A stretch of DNA of 64,000 bases from NCBI RefSeq assembly GCF_918378365.1, contig NZ_OU912926.1, forward strand, positions 930,001-994,000, in the 5' to 3' direction. This DNA comes from Candidatus Nitrotoga arctica (GTDB lineage Bacteria; Pseudomonadota; Gammaproteobacteria; Burkholderiales; Gallionellaceae). The stretch's first letter is position 1. Each line of letters opens with the position of its first letter. This document shows, one piece after another, positions 55,495 through 62,532 of the stretch. The position numbers and the translations under genes are program-made. The notes below the pieces were generated by a model. That model was not told the DNA's origin. It was given only the letters and a program-made list of their open reading frames with translations, and did not search any database.

Positions 55495-57015
55495 ATGTGT
55501 GGCATTCTAGGCGTTGTCGCGCAAACATCGGCCAATCAAGTTCTATATGATGGCTTGTTAGTGTTGCAGCATCGCGGGCAGGATGCCGCCGGTATTGCCA
55601 CTATTGAAGGAAATACCTTTCACTTGCACAAGGGTAATGGCCTGGTACGCGATGTGTTTCGAACGCGTAACATGCGAGCGTTGCGCGGCAATGCGGGCAT
55701 AGCTCATGTGCGCTATCCTACTGCGGGTTCCGCCCTCGATCACAATGAAGCACAGCCATTTTATGTCAATTCGCCATTCGGCATTGTGCTTGGACATAAC
55801 GGCAATTTGACCAATACCGAGCAATTGCAGCAAGAATTGTTTCTGGAAGACAGGCGTCATGTCAACACCAATTCTGATTCGGAAGTGCTGCTCAATGTGC
55901 TTGCGCATGAGTTACAAGCCAATTCCACAATGCGCTATCGTCTTGATATTAAAAATATCTTTGACGCCGTATCCGGGGTACATCGTCGCTGCCGCGGTGC
56001 TTATGCTGTGGTGGCAATGATTGCGGGTTATGGCCTGCTGGCGTTCCGCGATGTTTATGGCATCCGGCCACTGGTATTGGGTAGCCATCAAACTGAAAAT
56101 GGCACGGAATATTTGATTGCTTCGGAAAGCGTGGCATTGGATACGCTAGGCTTTAAGTTTCTCCGCGATATTGCACCAGGTGAAGCGGTATTTGTTGACT
56201 TTGATGGAAACTTTCACAGTCAGCAATGTGCAGAAAATCCAACACTTAATCCATGCATTTTTGAGTATGTTTATCTGGCGCGTCCGGATTCGGTGATCAA
56301 TGGGATTTCGGTATATGAGACACGCTTGAATATGGGTGAAAACCTGGCCGACAAAATTACCCGCGAATGGCAGCAACACGATATTGATGTCGTTATTCCC
56401 ATTCCTGATTCCAGCCGTCCTAGTGCCTTGCAATTGGCTAATCGTTTGGGTATCTCATTTCGTGAAGGTTTCGTGAAAAATCGTTATATTGGGCGTACAT
56501 TCATCATGCCGGGACAGGCAATGCGGAAAAAATCGGTGCGCCAGAAACTAAATGCAATTAGCGTGGAATTTAAGGGTAAAAATGTCCTGTTGGTAGATGA
56601 TTCCATCGTACGGGGTACCACGAGCCGTGAAATTGTTCAAATGGCGCGTGATGCCGGAGCGCGCAAGGTGTATTTCGCCTCCGCCGCCCCACCGGTACGT
56701 TTCCCTAATGTGTATGGCATAGACATGCCGAGTCGCAAAGAGCTGATTGCCACCGGTCGCAGTGATGAAGAAATTTGCCGTGAAATCGGTGCAGACAGAT
56801 TGATTTATCAGGATCTTGATGATCTCAAAGCGGCAGTGCGCAAGACGAATCAGGATATTCAGTACTTCGATGCTTCATGTTTTGATGGTGATTACATCAC
56901 TGGAGATGTCACATCAGAGTATCTCGATGAAATTGAAGCGGCGCGTGAAAATGGCAAGGTAAATACGGACGATGATGTCAGCCAGCTTGATCTTGATTTA
57001 GTCGCTAACCCGTAA
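55495..57015 (+). CDS. purF: Amidophosphoribosyltransferase PurF
   Basis: PurF makes phosphoribosylamine, the first step of purine synthesis. The N-terminal nucleophile Cys-2 is present ([20 protein letters not shown]), the glutaminase domain includes [20 protein letters not shown], and the PRPP-binding motif is [20 protein letters not shown]. Length 506 matches E. coli. It is the last gene before the inserted transposon, which begins 125 bp after its stop. Confidence 0.97.
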   Translation: MCGILGVVAQTSANQVLYDGLLVLQHRGQDAAGIATIEGNTFHLHKGNGLVRDVFRTRNMRALRGNAGIAHVRYPTAGSALDHNEAQPFYVNSPFGIVLGHNGNLTNTEQLQQELFLEDRRHVNTNSDSEVLLNVLAHELQANSTMRYRLDIKNIFDAVSGVHRRCRGAYAVVAMIAGYGLLAFRDVYGIRPLVLGSHQTENGTEYLIASESVALDTLGFKFLRDIAPGEAVFVDFDGNFHSQQCAENPTLNPCIFEYVYLARPDSVINGISVYETRLNMGENLADKITREWQQHDIDVVIPIPDSSRPSALQLANRLGISFREGFVKNRYIGRTFIMPGQAMRKKSVRQKLNAISVEFKGKNVLLVDDSIVRGTTSREIVQMARDAGARKVYFASAAPPVRFPNVYGIDMPSRKELIATGRSDEEICREIGADRLIYQDLDDLKAAVRKTNQDIQYFDASCFDGDYITGDVTSEYLDEIEAARENGKVNTDDDVSQLDLDLVANP

Positions 57016-57131
57016 GCAGAATTGCTGTTCAGAGGTTGAGTTATCAGTTTTTCGAACGACCAATCTGATTGAACTCAAAGTGCCAGAAAGAACATGTTAT
57101 AAAAATAACAATTTTCCTTGATACTGAAACC

Positions 57132-57139
57132 GAGGATTG
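57132..57139. repeat. Left copy of 8-bp target-site duplication (GAGGATTG)
   Basis: GAGGATTG directly precedes the left inverted repeat and is repeated exactly at 61341-61348 after the right one. The 8-bp length fits the IS1 family (usually 8-9 bp) and shows that the whole 4.2 kb moved as a unit. Confidence 0.9.
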
Positions 57140-57162
57140 GGTAGTGTCTCAGTTTGAAATTC
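57140..57162. repeat. Left terminal inverted repeat (23 bp) of the transposon
   Basis: Identical, in inverse complement, to 61318-61340; matching stops exactly at 23 bp on the inside. The repeat begins GGTAGTGTCTCA, and its final TTC starts an internal palindrome (TTCAAC-TAA-GTTGAA, 57160-57174) that could be a transposase or repressor site. Confidence 0.93.
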
Positions 57163-57169
57163 AACTAAG

Positions 57170-57197
57170 TTGAACTTGTTTTTATCAATGCTATCAT
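57170..57197 (+). promoter_or_regulatory. Possible promoter for the 78-residue cargo gene, suggesting a leaderless mRNA
   Basis: TTGAAC (57170-57175) and TATCAT (57192-57197) are separated by 16 bp. A start site seven bases after the -10 would fall on or next to the ATG at 57204, and no Shine-Dalgarno is visible, so a leaderless transcript is possible. The -35 overlaps a 15-bp palindrome at 57160-57174. Confidence 0.45.
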
Positions 57198-57203
57198 ACA
57201 GGC

Positions 57204-57440
57204 ATGAATAAAAGACCTAAAAACTTAGACATGAATCAGCTTGCCAAACGCATTGTGGATGAAGCTGTAGGTGATGAGCCTGTAACCCCACCGCCACCAG
57301 AAACGAATCAAACCGCCGCAGATAAGAGACGGCTTGATGGGTTGAAAGGTGGCGTTGCTCGCGCGGAAAAATTAACTGCGGAACAACGCAGTGAAATAGC
57401 TAAATTGGCTGCCAGCGTTAGGTGGCATAAGGTAGATTAA
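57204..57440 (+). CDS. Small charged cargo protein of unknown function
   Basis: A 78-residue protein, unrecognised. The N-terminal part (NQLAKRIVDEAVGDEPVTPP) is followed by a Pro-rich stretch (VTPPPPETNQ) and a basic helical C-terminus (KRRLDGLKGGVARAEKLTAE, then IAKLAASVRWHK). Its codon pattern looks coding and its stop overlaps the convergent 159-residue gene by 4 bp, so both ends are constrained. The Lys/Arg-rich tail could bind nucleic acid; this is only inference. Confidence 0.7.
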   Translation: MNKRPKNLDMNQLAKRIVDEAVGDEPVTPPPPETNQTAADKRRLDGLKGGVARAEKLTAEQRSEIAKLAASVRWHKVD

Positions 57441-57916
57441 GCAGCCTTATCAAAAGGCATTTGTAATTCTTCAACGTCGACCGTAAAGTCCAAAACAACC
57501 TGTATTGGCTCAGGAGATTTCCTTTTATCGTTATATACATCAGCATCAGTTTTTAGCTGGTAGCAGTCTCCAACTATTTGCGAGCGTCTTTGTGCTATAG
57601 ATTTCTGAAAATGAGAATGTGGTGCATTAACATCATCCATATCCGCCCACAATGACAGTGTCTTATTGCCTTGTTTCTTTATAACCGCATGTTTTGCCCT
57701 ATATCTTCTTCCATATTGATCGGTTCTATATTCTTCTCGGAAGAGCTGAGCAATATCTTTAGCAATTAAATCAATAATTGTTTTTGTGCTTGGTTTGTGC
57801 AAGCCATTTTGATAAGCCCAAGCCGCTAAATTATGCGGGTCAATCAAGGGGCTGTCATCAACCTCCATTTTATAGCGGTCTATGTATTCCTTTACTGCGT
57901 TTGAATATGCTGACAT
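57437..57916 (-). CDS. Cargo protein of unknown function downstream of higBA
   Basis: A 159-residue soluble protein with no motif I recognise. Notable stretches are MSAYSNAVKEYIDRYKMEVD, DLIAKDIAQLFREEYRTDQY with GRRYRAKHAVIKKQ, and AQRRSQIVGDCYQLKTDADV. The ATG at 57916 has AAGGAAAA well placed upstream, 11 bp after the HigA stop, so it is very probably the third gene of the higB-higA operon. It could be a modulator of the toxin-antitoxin pair or an unrelated passenger. Confidence 0.75.
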   Translation of the reverse strand: MSAYSNAVKEYIDRYKMEVDDSPLIDPHNLAAWAYQNGLHKPSTKTIIDLIAKDIAQLFREEYRTDQYGRRYRAKHAVIKKQGNKTLSLWADMDDVNAPHSHFQKSIAQRRSQIVGDCYQLKTDADVYNDKRKSPEPIQVVLDFTVDVEELQMPFDKAA

Positions 57917-57927
57917 ATGAATTTTCC

Positions 57928-59052
57928 TTAGTTATTTTCCACGAAGCCCCAGCCATCGGTTAGCGCGCCAATAGTTGCATGGTTGCGAATTTTTACCTGA
58001 TAGCCTTTACCTCTTAGATAATCATGCCTGTCCAATCTTTTTTGAAGCTGACCAACAACAATCCCCATATGAATGCCAAGACGTTGAGCAAACATCTTGA
58101 CTTTATGCTCACTAAAAAGAGGAAATACTCGAGCATAAAAATTTTCCAGTTCTTTTTTGGGGACACAAAAATCATCACCTGCTAAGTTTGCAATGTTTTC
58201 CTCCTCCACTATTACATCTAAGTTTTGTTCCTCTGAGTCCGAATCTAAAATGTAACCCACTTCCTTGCCGTGCCCCTGTAAAACATGTTCAATTTCATGG
58301 CGCAATACGAACCAAAAAATATCAATTCTATCTAGACGCAAAGACAAGGCTATTACTGGCTGACCATTGTCCAACCAAAAACATGCGCCATCAATTTTCG
58401 AGCCGGGAAAAGGTTCAACAATGACATATTTAACCCCGCACTCCGTCAAAATTTTTGAAACATGCCTTGTTTCTTCGGGCGCTGCAAGTAGTGCGCTTAA
58501 TTTTGGGATTGAATTGCTTAGTGCAATTGCATCGTATTTTTTCGTCACTTGTGACGAGGCCAACATCTTGGCGCGATAAAGCCATGCAAGCTGTTTTGGA
58601 GTAATGCCATCATGTGCATTTGTTTTTTTAGCGGAATGCGAAAATACTGGAGATGTCTCCAAGTCAGAAATATTAAAAAACTTCTTAAATTGCTGCTCTA
58701 ATATTTCAATGTTATCAGCCGCCTCAACCCAGCCTCTTTTTATCATTTCTCTTACAGGAAATTTTTCATATAGTTTTGCTTTACGGGATATTGTATTGAC
58801 TGCCTTATCTCTTACCTTGAATAACTGATATTGGCTTTCAAGATTCATCCAAACTTCGGGGCCAGTACCCAAAGCGTCGCCTAGCTGAATAGCTGTATCA
58901 GGTGTGATTTGCTTCTTACCGGTAATAATGCCGCTAACTAAAGTCGTGGGACGTCCGATAATTTCAGAAAATTCTATCTGAGACCATTCTCTCGCTTCCA
59001 GTTCTGCCGCCAAAAATTCACCAGGTGAAAATATCTCTGCTGCTTTGTTCAT
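57928..59052 (-). CDS. HigA-type antitoxin fused to an ImmA/IrrE-like metallopeptidase domain
   Basis: A 374-residue two-domain protein. The N-terminal XRE/HigA HTH covers about residues 8-75 (FSPGEFLAAELEAREWSQIE, IGRPTTLVSGIITGKKQ, DALGTGPEVWMNLESQYQLF). The C-terminal half resembles ImmA/IrrE, with the zinc motif HEIEH near residue 254 (FVLRHEIEHVLQGHGKE). Similar fusions are found beside HigB-like toxins. The HTH presumably represses the operon through the palindrome upstream of higB; whether the peptidase is active, and what it cuts, is unknown. Toxin precedes antitoxin, the usual HigBA order. Confidence 0.88.
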   Translation of the reverse strand: MNKAAEIFSPGEFLAAELEAREWSQIEFSEIIGRPTTLVSGIITGKKQITPDTAIQLGDALGTGPEVWMNLESQYQLFKVRDKAVNTISRKAKLYEKFPVREMIKRGWVEAADNIEILEQQFKKFFNISDLETSPVFSHSAKKTNAHDGITPKQLAWLYRAKMLASSQVTKKYDAIALSNSIPKLSALLAAPEETRHVSKILTECGVKYVIVEPFPGSKIDGACFWLDNGQPVIALSLRLDRIDIFWFVLRHEIEHVLQGHGKEVGYILDSDSEEQNLDVIVEEENIANLAGDDFCVPKKELENFYARVFPLFSEHKVKMFAQRLGIHMGIVVGQLQKRLDRHDYLRGKGYQVKIRNHATIGALTDGWGFVENN

Positions 59053-59067
59053 TTCTATCTCCTCGTA

Positions 59068-59364
59068 TCAGTGGTAGTCACTTATTGATATAACAACTAC
59101 CCACTTACTTGAACCTTCCTTTCTTAATTTAAGTATCAAGCGCCATTTTTTATTCAATCGCATTGAATGCAATCCATCCAAAGTGCCTTTAAGCTTTTCA
59201 TAGTGCAATGACTTCATATTGTAGAAGGCTCTCTCATCTTGAGCCGCCCTTATATATTGAATCAACATCCTAAAAGATTTAACTATAGATCGCTCAAAGC
59301 CTGCATCGTAGGATAGGTCTTCTTCCAGTTTCTTTAGCGAGTCTTCTTCAAAAATTATTTCCAT
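59068..59364 (-). CDS. HigB/RelE-like toxin
   Basis: A 98-residue RelE/ParE-superfamily protein. The N-terminal MEIIFEEDSLKKLEEDLSYD and the central YEKLKGTLDGLHSMRLNKKW, followed by RLILKLRKEGSSKWVVVISI with a final DYH, match the HigB subgroup that ends in beta-strand residues of the active site. Such toxins cleave mRNA in the ribosome. It precedes its antitoxin by 15 bp and faces the transposase across a 120-bp AT-rich operator region. Confidence 0.88.
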   Translation of the reverse strand: MEIIFEEDSLKKLEEDLSYDAGFERSIVKSFRMLIQYIRAAQDERAFYNMKSLHYEKLKGTLDGLHSMRLNKKWRLILKLRKEGSSKWVVVISISDYH

Positions 59365-59401
59365 ATGGGCAGTATATCAATGCTTGGTTATCTGGTATAT
59401 A

Positions 59402-59426
59402 TATATTTACACTATGTGTAAATATA
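59402..59426. promoter_or_regulatory. Perfect 11-bp inverted repeat between higB and the transposase (likely HigA operator)
   Basis: Arms TATATTTACAC and GTGTAAATATA flank a TAT spacer. It lies 38 bp upstream of the higB ATG in a region of TATA-like boxes and could block transcription toward both higBA and the divergent transposase gene. This is the expected position for autoregulation by an XRE-type antitoxin. Confidence 0.7.
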
Positions 59427-59486
59427 GTATACAAATGCTTAGTATGTATATATAATTCAGTTTCAATATTGACAGCAAAGAACAAC

Positions 59487-60362
59487 ATGAATGCCCTAAC
59501 AATAGAAAAACGCACACAAATAATAAATCTGTTGGTTGAAGGCAATTCTATGCGCGCTACCTCTCGCATTGCGGACTGTTCAATAAATACCGTTACCAAA
59601 TTACTTATAGATGTTGGTGTTGCTTGTAGCGAATATCAAGACAACGCGATGCGCAATCTCACATGCAAGCGCATCCAGTGCGATGAAATATGGTCATTTT
59701 GCTACTGCAAACAAAAGAATGTAGCACCCGAAAATGAGGGTGTTCTAGGCTATGGCGACGTTTGGACGTGGACAGCGATTGACCCAGTTACAAAGCTGGT
59801 TCCCTCGTTTATGGTCGGAAGCCGTACAGTAGAATATGCGGAAGCGTTTATAAGTGATTTAGCCTCTCGTTTGGCTGGACGTGTGCAATTAACCACCGAC
59901 GGATTAAAGGCTTATGTGGATGCGGTTGAAGGCGCTTTTGGGGCAGATATAGACTTTGCGCAACTGGTTAAAATCTATGGCTCGGAAGGCATAACAAAAA
60001 CCGATGCTAGACGTTATAGCCCGTCAGAATTTACAGGCTCAGAAAAGCGCATAAAAATGGGCGATCCAGATGTTAAACACATTTGCACTAGTCATGTTGA
60101 ACGTCAGAATTTAACAATGAGAATGTCTATGCGCCGCTTCACTCGTCTGACAAACGGTTTTAGTAAAAAGATTGAGAATCTTGAACACATGGTTGCGTTG
60201 CACTTCATGCACTACAACTTTGTAAGAATTCATAAATCGCTACGCACTACGCCTGCAATGGCTGCGGGGGTAAGTGAAAAGCTTTGGGAAATTTCAGATA
60301 TCGCAGCGCTTGTTACTGACCCTATACCAATGAAGCGCGGAACATACAAAAAGAAAGGTTAA
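59487..60362 (+). CDS. IS1-family-like DDE transposase
   Basis: A 291-residue transposase. The N-terminal HTH is MNALTIEKRTQIINLLVEGN with MRATSRIADCSINTVTKLLI, followed by a run with Cys residues (LTCKRIQCDEIWSFCYCKQK) where the first catalytic Asp lies. Next come WTWTAIDPVTKLVPSFMVGS, the second Asp in LTTDGLKAYVDAVE, and a C-terminal HVERQNLTMRMSMRRFTRLT with the catalytic Glu. This matches the DDE_Tnp_IS1-type proteins that are longer than classical InsAB and are read without frameshifting. The ATG at 59487 is preferred over TTG 59469. The terminal repeats at 57140 and 61340 are its presumed substrates. Confidence 0.9.
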   Translation: MNALTIEKRTQIINLLVEGNSMRATSRIADCSINTVTKLLIDVGVACSEYQDNAMRNLTCKRIQCDEIWSFCYCKQKNVAPENEGVLGYGDVWTWTAIDPVTKLVPSFMVGSRTVEYAEAFISDLASRLAGRVQLTTDGLKAYVDAVEGAFGADIDFAQLVKIYGSEGITKTDARRYSPSEFTGSEKRIKMGDPDVKHICTSHVERQNLTMRMSMRRFTRLTNGFSKKIENLEHMVALHFMHYNFVRIHKSLRTTPAMAAGVSEKLWEISDIAALVTDPIPMKRGTYKKKG

Positions 60363-60380
60363 GAATGTGTCTGTGCCTTG

Positions 60381-60409
60381 TTGACACAATGGATGATTCA
60401 CCTTACTGT
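60381..60409 (+). promoter_or_regulatory. Promoter for the Panacea toxin-antitoxin pair
   Basis: TTGACA (60381-60386) and TACTGT (60404-60409) with a 17-bp spacer sit just after the transposase stop and 33 bp before the antitoxin ATG. A 6-bp inverted repeat TGTGTC/GACACA (60366-60371, 60383-60388) overlaps the -35 box and might be an operator. Confidence 0.6.
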
Positions 60410-60442
60410 AAGGGCATCCCTCCAGATTAGAAAGCTGCCGTT

Positions 60443-60880
60443 ATGATTAGCTGCTTCCAAGTTGCAGATTACTTTCTTGCGCAGCAAGACACTGAATCTG
60501 GCGACACGATATCAAACCTTAAATTACAAAAACTTGTGTATTACGCGCAAGGGTTTCACCTCGCTATATTTGACGCCCCTTTGTTTAATGAGCCTATAGC
60601 AGCTTGGACACACGGGCCTGTTATCCCTGAGCTTTATCAAAAATTTAAGATTTATGGCTCTGGTGCCATTCCTTGTTCAGCCGATATTGATCTCACCAGA
60701 TTTGATGAGGAAACAAAAGCTTTTTTGGATGAAATATATTCAGTATTCAATCAATACTCTGGCTGGACATTGCGCAACATGACCCACGAAGAGTTGCCAT
60801 GGAAAGAGCGGGAAGCAGATGCCGGTGTTATTTCATTAGAATCCATGAAGTCGTATTTCAAGACACGAATCAACAGCTAA
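60443..60880 (+). CDS. Panacea-domain (SocA/DUF4065-type) antitoxin
   Basis: A 145-residue Panacea/SocA domain protein: VADYFLAQQDTESGDTISNL, then KLQKLVYYAQGFHLAIFDAP, and the signature EPIAAWTHGPVIPELYQKFK, ending EELPWKEREADAGVISLESM. Panacea domains are antitoxin modules that neutralise many unrelated toxins, sometimes as chaperones or proteolytic adaptors. The partner follows after 3 bp. The module lies inside the transposon between transposase and right end. Confidence 0.9.
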   Translation: MISCFQVADYFLAQQDTESGDTISNLKLQKLVYYAQGFHLAIFDAPLFNEPIAAWTHGPVIPELYQKFKIYGSGAIPCSADIDLTRFDEETKAFLDEIYSVFNQYSGWTLRNMTHEELPWKEREADAGVISLESMKSYFKTRINS

Positions 60881-60883
60881 ATA

Positions 60884-61291
60884 GTGAAGATCAAGCGCCC
60901 GGATCGTAAAAAAAGCGGTCATATTCCACCGCCAACAGAACCAATTAATTATGATCAGAAACCACCTATATTTTCACTTGAGAAGCTGGCTCTTGGTAAG
61001 TATTGCTTGTCCGGTTTAGATCAAGAGCATAAAGCTAAATTTGCGGATGCAGTATTTCGTCGAAAAAATTTGCCATGGATAGATATTAAAAATGCCGACA
61101 AACATGCACTTGGAACTGAGAAGATAGCAAGAAAAAGCATCAAGGCCCCAATGCCTAAATTCATAACAGAGGATGTTGACCATTTTATCGCTCTTCGCTT
61201 TCACGGAATGAAGCCAATGGTTGGGTATAGAACTAGAGATATTTTTTATGTTCTTTGGTTTGACAGCGACTTTACTTTATACAATCATTAA
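60884..61291 (+). CDS. Putative toxin partner of the Panacea antitoxin
   Basis: A 135-residue protein starting at GTG 60884, three bases after the antitoxin stop. Features: a basic Pro-rich N-terminus (KIKRPDRKKSGHIPPPTEPI), then PIFSLEKLALGKYCLSGLDQ with EHKAKFADAVFRRKNLPWID, and a C-terminal DHFIALRFHGMKPMVGYRTR followed by DIFYVLWFDSDFTLYNH. I do not recognise an enzymatic family; the C-terminal pattern recalls small conserved proteins paired with DUF4065 genes. The toxin role is inferred from operon order only. Confidence 0.72.
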   Translation: MKIKRPDRKKSGHIPPPTEPINYDQKPPIFSLEKLALGKYCLSGLDQEHKAKFADAVFRRKNLPWIDIKNADKHALGTEKIARKSIKAPMPKFITEDVDHFIALRFHGMKPMVGYRTRDIFYVLWFDSDFTLYNH

Positions 61292-61294
61292 AAT

Positions 61295-61316
61295 CCCGCT
61301 TCGGCGGGTTTTTTTT
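61295..61316 (+). terminator. Strong intrinsic terminator at the right end of the transposon
   Basis: CCCGC-TTCG-GCGGG is a 5-bp GC stem closed by a UUCG-type tetraloop, followed by T8. It lies 3 bp after the toxin stop and ends 2 bp before the right inverted repeat. It insulates rplM-rpsI from cargo transcription. Confidence 0.93.
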
Positions 61317-61317
61317 G

Positions 61318-61340
61318 GAATTTCAAACTGAGACACTACC
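61318..61340. repeat. Right terminal inverted repeat (23 bp) of the transposon
   Basis: GAATTTCAAACTGAGACACT then ACC: the exact inverse complement of 57140-57162. It is followed directly by the second GAGGATTG at 61341-61348. Confidence 0.93.
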
Positions 61341-61348
61341 GAGGATTG
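61341..61348. repeat. Right copy of 8-bp target-site duplication (GAGGATTG)
   Basis: Exact repeat of 57132-57139; marks the integration point 7 bp upstream of the rplM promoter -35 box. Confidence 0.9.
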
Positions 61349-61355
61349 AATTTGT

Positions 61356-61385
61356 TTGACAGGGGCTAGTCTTTTAACATAAAAT
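61356..61385 (+). promoter_or_regulatory. Likely rplM-rpsI promoter adjacent to the insertion
   Basis: TTGACA (61356-61361) is exact consensus; TAAAAT (61380-61385) is a good -10 with an 18-bp spacer. The rplM ATG follows 43 bp later. The transposon end is 15 bp upstream of the -35 box, so any upstream (UP) element of the original promoter has been replaced by the right inverted repeat. Confidence 0.72.
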
Positions 61386-61428
61386 TCGCGCCCTTCGAAG
61401 TTTACTATTTTTTGTTTTAGGAAGCGCC

Positions 61429-61866
61429 ATGAAAACATTTTCAGCTAAGCCCCATGAAGTCCAGCATGACTGGTATTTGGTAGATGCTGCCGACAAGATT
61501 TTAGGTCGTTTAGCTAGCCAAATTGCAGCCCGTCTACGGGGCAAACATAAGGCGATATATACACCGCACGTGGATACGGGCGACTTTATTGTCGTGGTTA
61601 ATGCTGAAAAGCTGCGCGTTACCGGCAACAAGGCGAAAGACAAGGTCTATCACCGTCACACTGGCTATCCTGGCGGAATTTATACAACTAATTTTATCAA
61701 GTTGCAGGAACGTCATCCAGACCGCGTGCTGCAAAAAGCGGTCAAAGGTATGCTGCCAAAAGGCCCGTTAGGCTATGCCATGTTGCGCAAGCTTAAGATT
61801 TATGGTGGTGCTGAACATCCACATTTGGCGCAGCAACCTAAACCTATTGATCTATTGAAAGCTTAA
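61429..61866 (+). CDS. rplM: 50S ribosomal protein L13
   Basis: Ribosomal protein L13, 145 residues; typical segments are [40 protein letters not shown] and [26 protein letters not shown] precedes the ATG at a good distance. The pair rplM-rpsI (2 bp apart) is universal in Proteobacteria, and L13 represses its own operon in E. coli. Confidence 0.98.
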   Translation: MKTFSAKPHEVQHDWYLVDAADKILGRLASQIAARLRGKHKAIYTPHVDTGDFIVVVNAEKLRVTGNKAKDKVYHRHTGYPGGIYTTNFIKLQERHPDRVLQKAVKGMLPKGPLGYAMLRKLKIYGGAEHPHLAQQPKPIDLLKA

Positions 61867-61868
61867 TC

Positions 61869-62261
61869 ATGAACGTGACTTACAACTATGGCACCGGTCG
61901 CCGCAAGAGCGCAGTAGCTCGTGTATTCATTAAACCAGGCAAGGGCGATATCGTGGTAAATGATAAGCCACTCGATATATTTTTTTCGAGAGAAACTGGT
62001 CGCATGATAGTGCGTCAGCCGCTGGAACTGACCGACATGCTTAACAAATTCGATATTATGGTAAACGTGTGTGGAGGTGGTGAATCTGGCCAAGCTGGGG
62101 CGGTGCGTCATGGCATCACTCGTGCTCTGATAGATTTTGATGCGAGCTTGAAGCCAATGTTGAGCAAAGCTGGACTCGTTACCCGCGATGCGCGTGAAGT
62201 TGAGCGTAAAAAAGTTGGTTTGCGCAAGGCGCGCCGCCGCAAGCAATTCTCCAAGCGTTAA
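61869..62261 (+). CDS. rpsI: 30S ribosomal protein S9
   Basis: Ribosomal protein S9, 130 residues, with [20 protein letters not shown] near the start and the conserved basic C-terminal tail [16 protein letters not shown] that contacts P-site tRNA. It follows rplM by 2 bp. Confidence 0.98.
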   Translation: MNVTYNYGTGRRKSAVARVFIKPGKGDIVVNDKPLDIFFSRETGRMIVRQPLELTDMLNKFDIMVNVCGGGESGQAGAVRHGITRALIDFDASLKPMLSKAGLVTRDAREVERKKVGLRKARRRKQFSKR

Positions 62262-62280
62262 GCGTATTTGGAGTGTTTGG

Positions 62281-62304
62281 AAAAGCCGCCTTTGGGCGGT
62301 TTTT
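62281..62304 (+). terminator. Intrinsic terminator of rplM-rpsI
   Basis: AAAAGCCGCC-TTTG-GGCGGTTTTT is a 6-bp GC stem extended by A-T pairs and ending in a T tract, 20 bp after the rpsI stop. Confidence 0.88.
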
Positions 62305-62532
62305 CATTTTCGTTGTACTATTTCGTCAATAAATAGTTGGCAAACAGTTGAGCGCTTCATAAACCGGAACAATGCCCTGACAGTTTGAGTGCGCGCGGAA
62401 CAGGCTGTAATCTTTGACCCTGTATCTTCGTGATGGCGAAATTTCGATTGGTATGGCACTATCGACCGCCTTCACAGGAATAATAGCTGCTACGATGTAT
62501 TTGCCATAGATAACGCAAAATAGGGGAAAGAA

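Larger units (their letters stand above)
57140..61340. mobile_element. 4.2-kb IS1-family-type cargo transposon with two toxin-antitoxin modules
   Basis: The element is bounded by perfect 23-bp inverted repeats (57140-57162 and 61318-61340, beginning GGTAGTGTCTCAGTTTGAAA) and flanked by an 8-bp duplication. In order it holds: a 78-residue protein (+), a 159-residue protein (-), HigA-ImmA antitoxin/peptidase (-), HigB toxin (-), the transposase (+), a Panacea antitoxin (+), its partner (+) and an intrinsic terminator 2 bp from the right repeat. Ordinary IS1-family elements are about 0.7-1.6 kb with only a transposase, so this is a passenger-carrying form. The base composition is more AT-rich than the flanks by eye, consistent with transfer. 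With the element removed, the rplM upstream region reads continuously through one GAGGATTG. Confidence 0.9.

Noticed and set aside
60408..60421. TAAGGGCATCCCTC as a further end of the MITE-like repeat
   Set aside because: Only about 12 of 14 bases match the repeat end and nothing of the repeat body follows.
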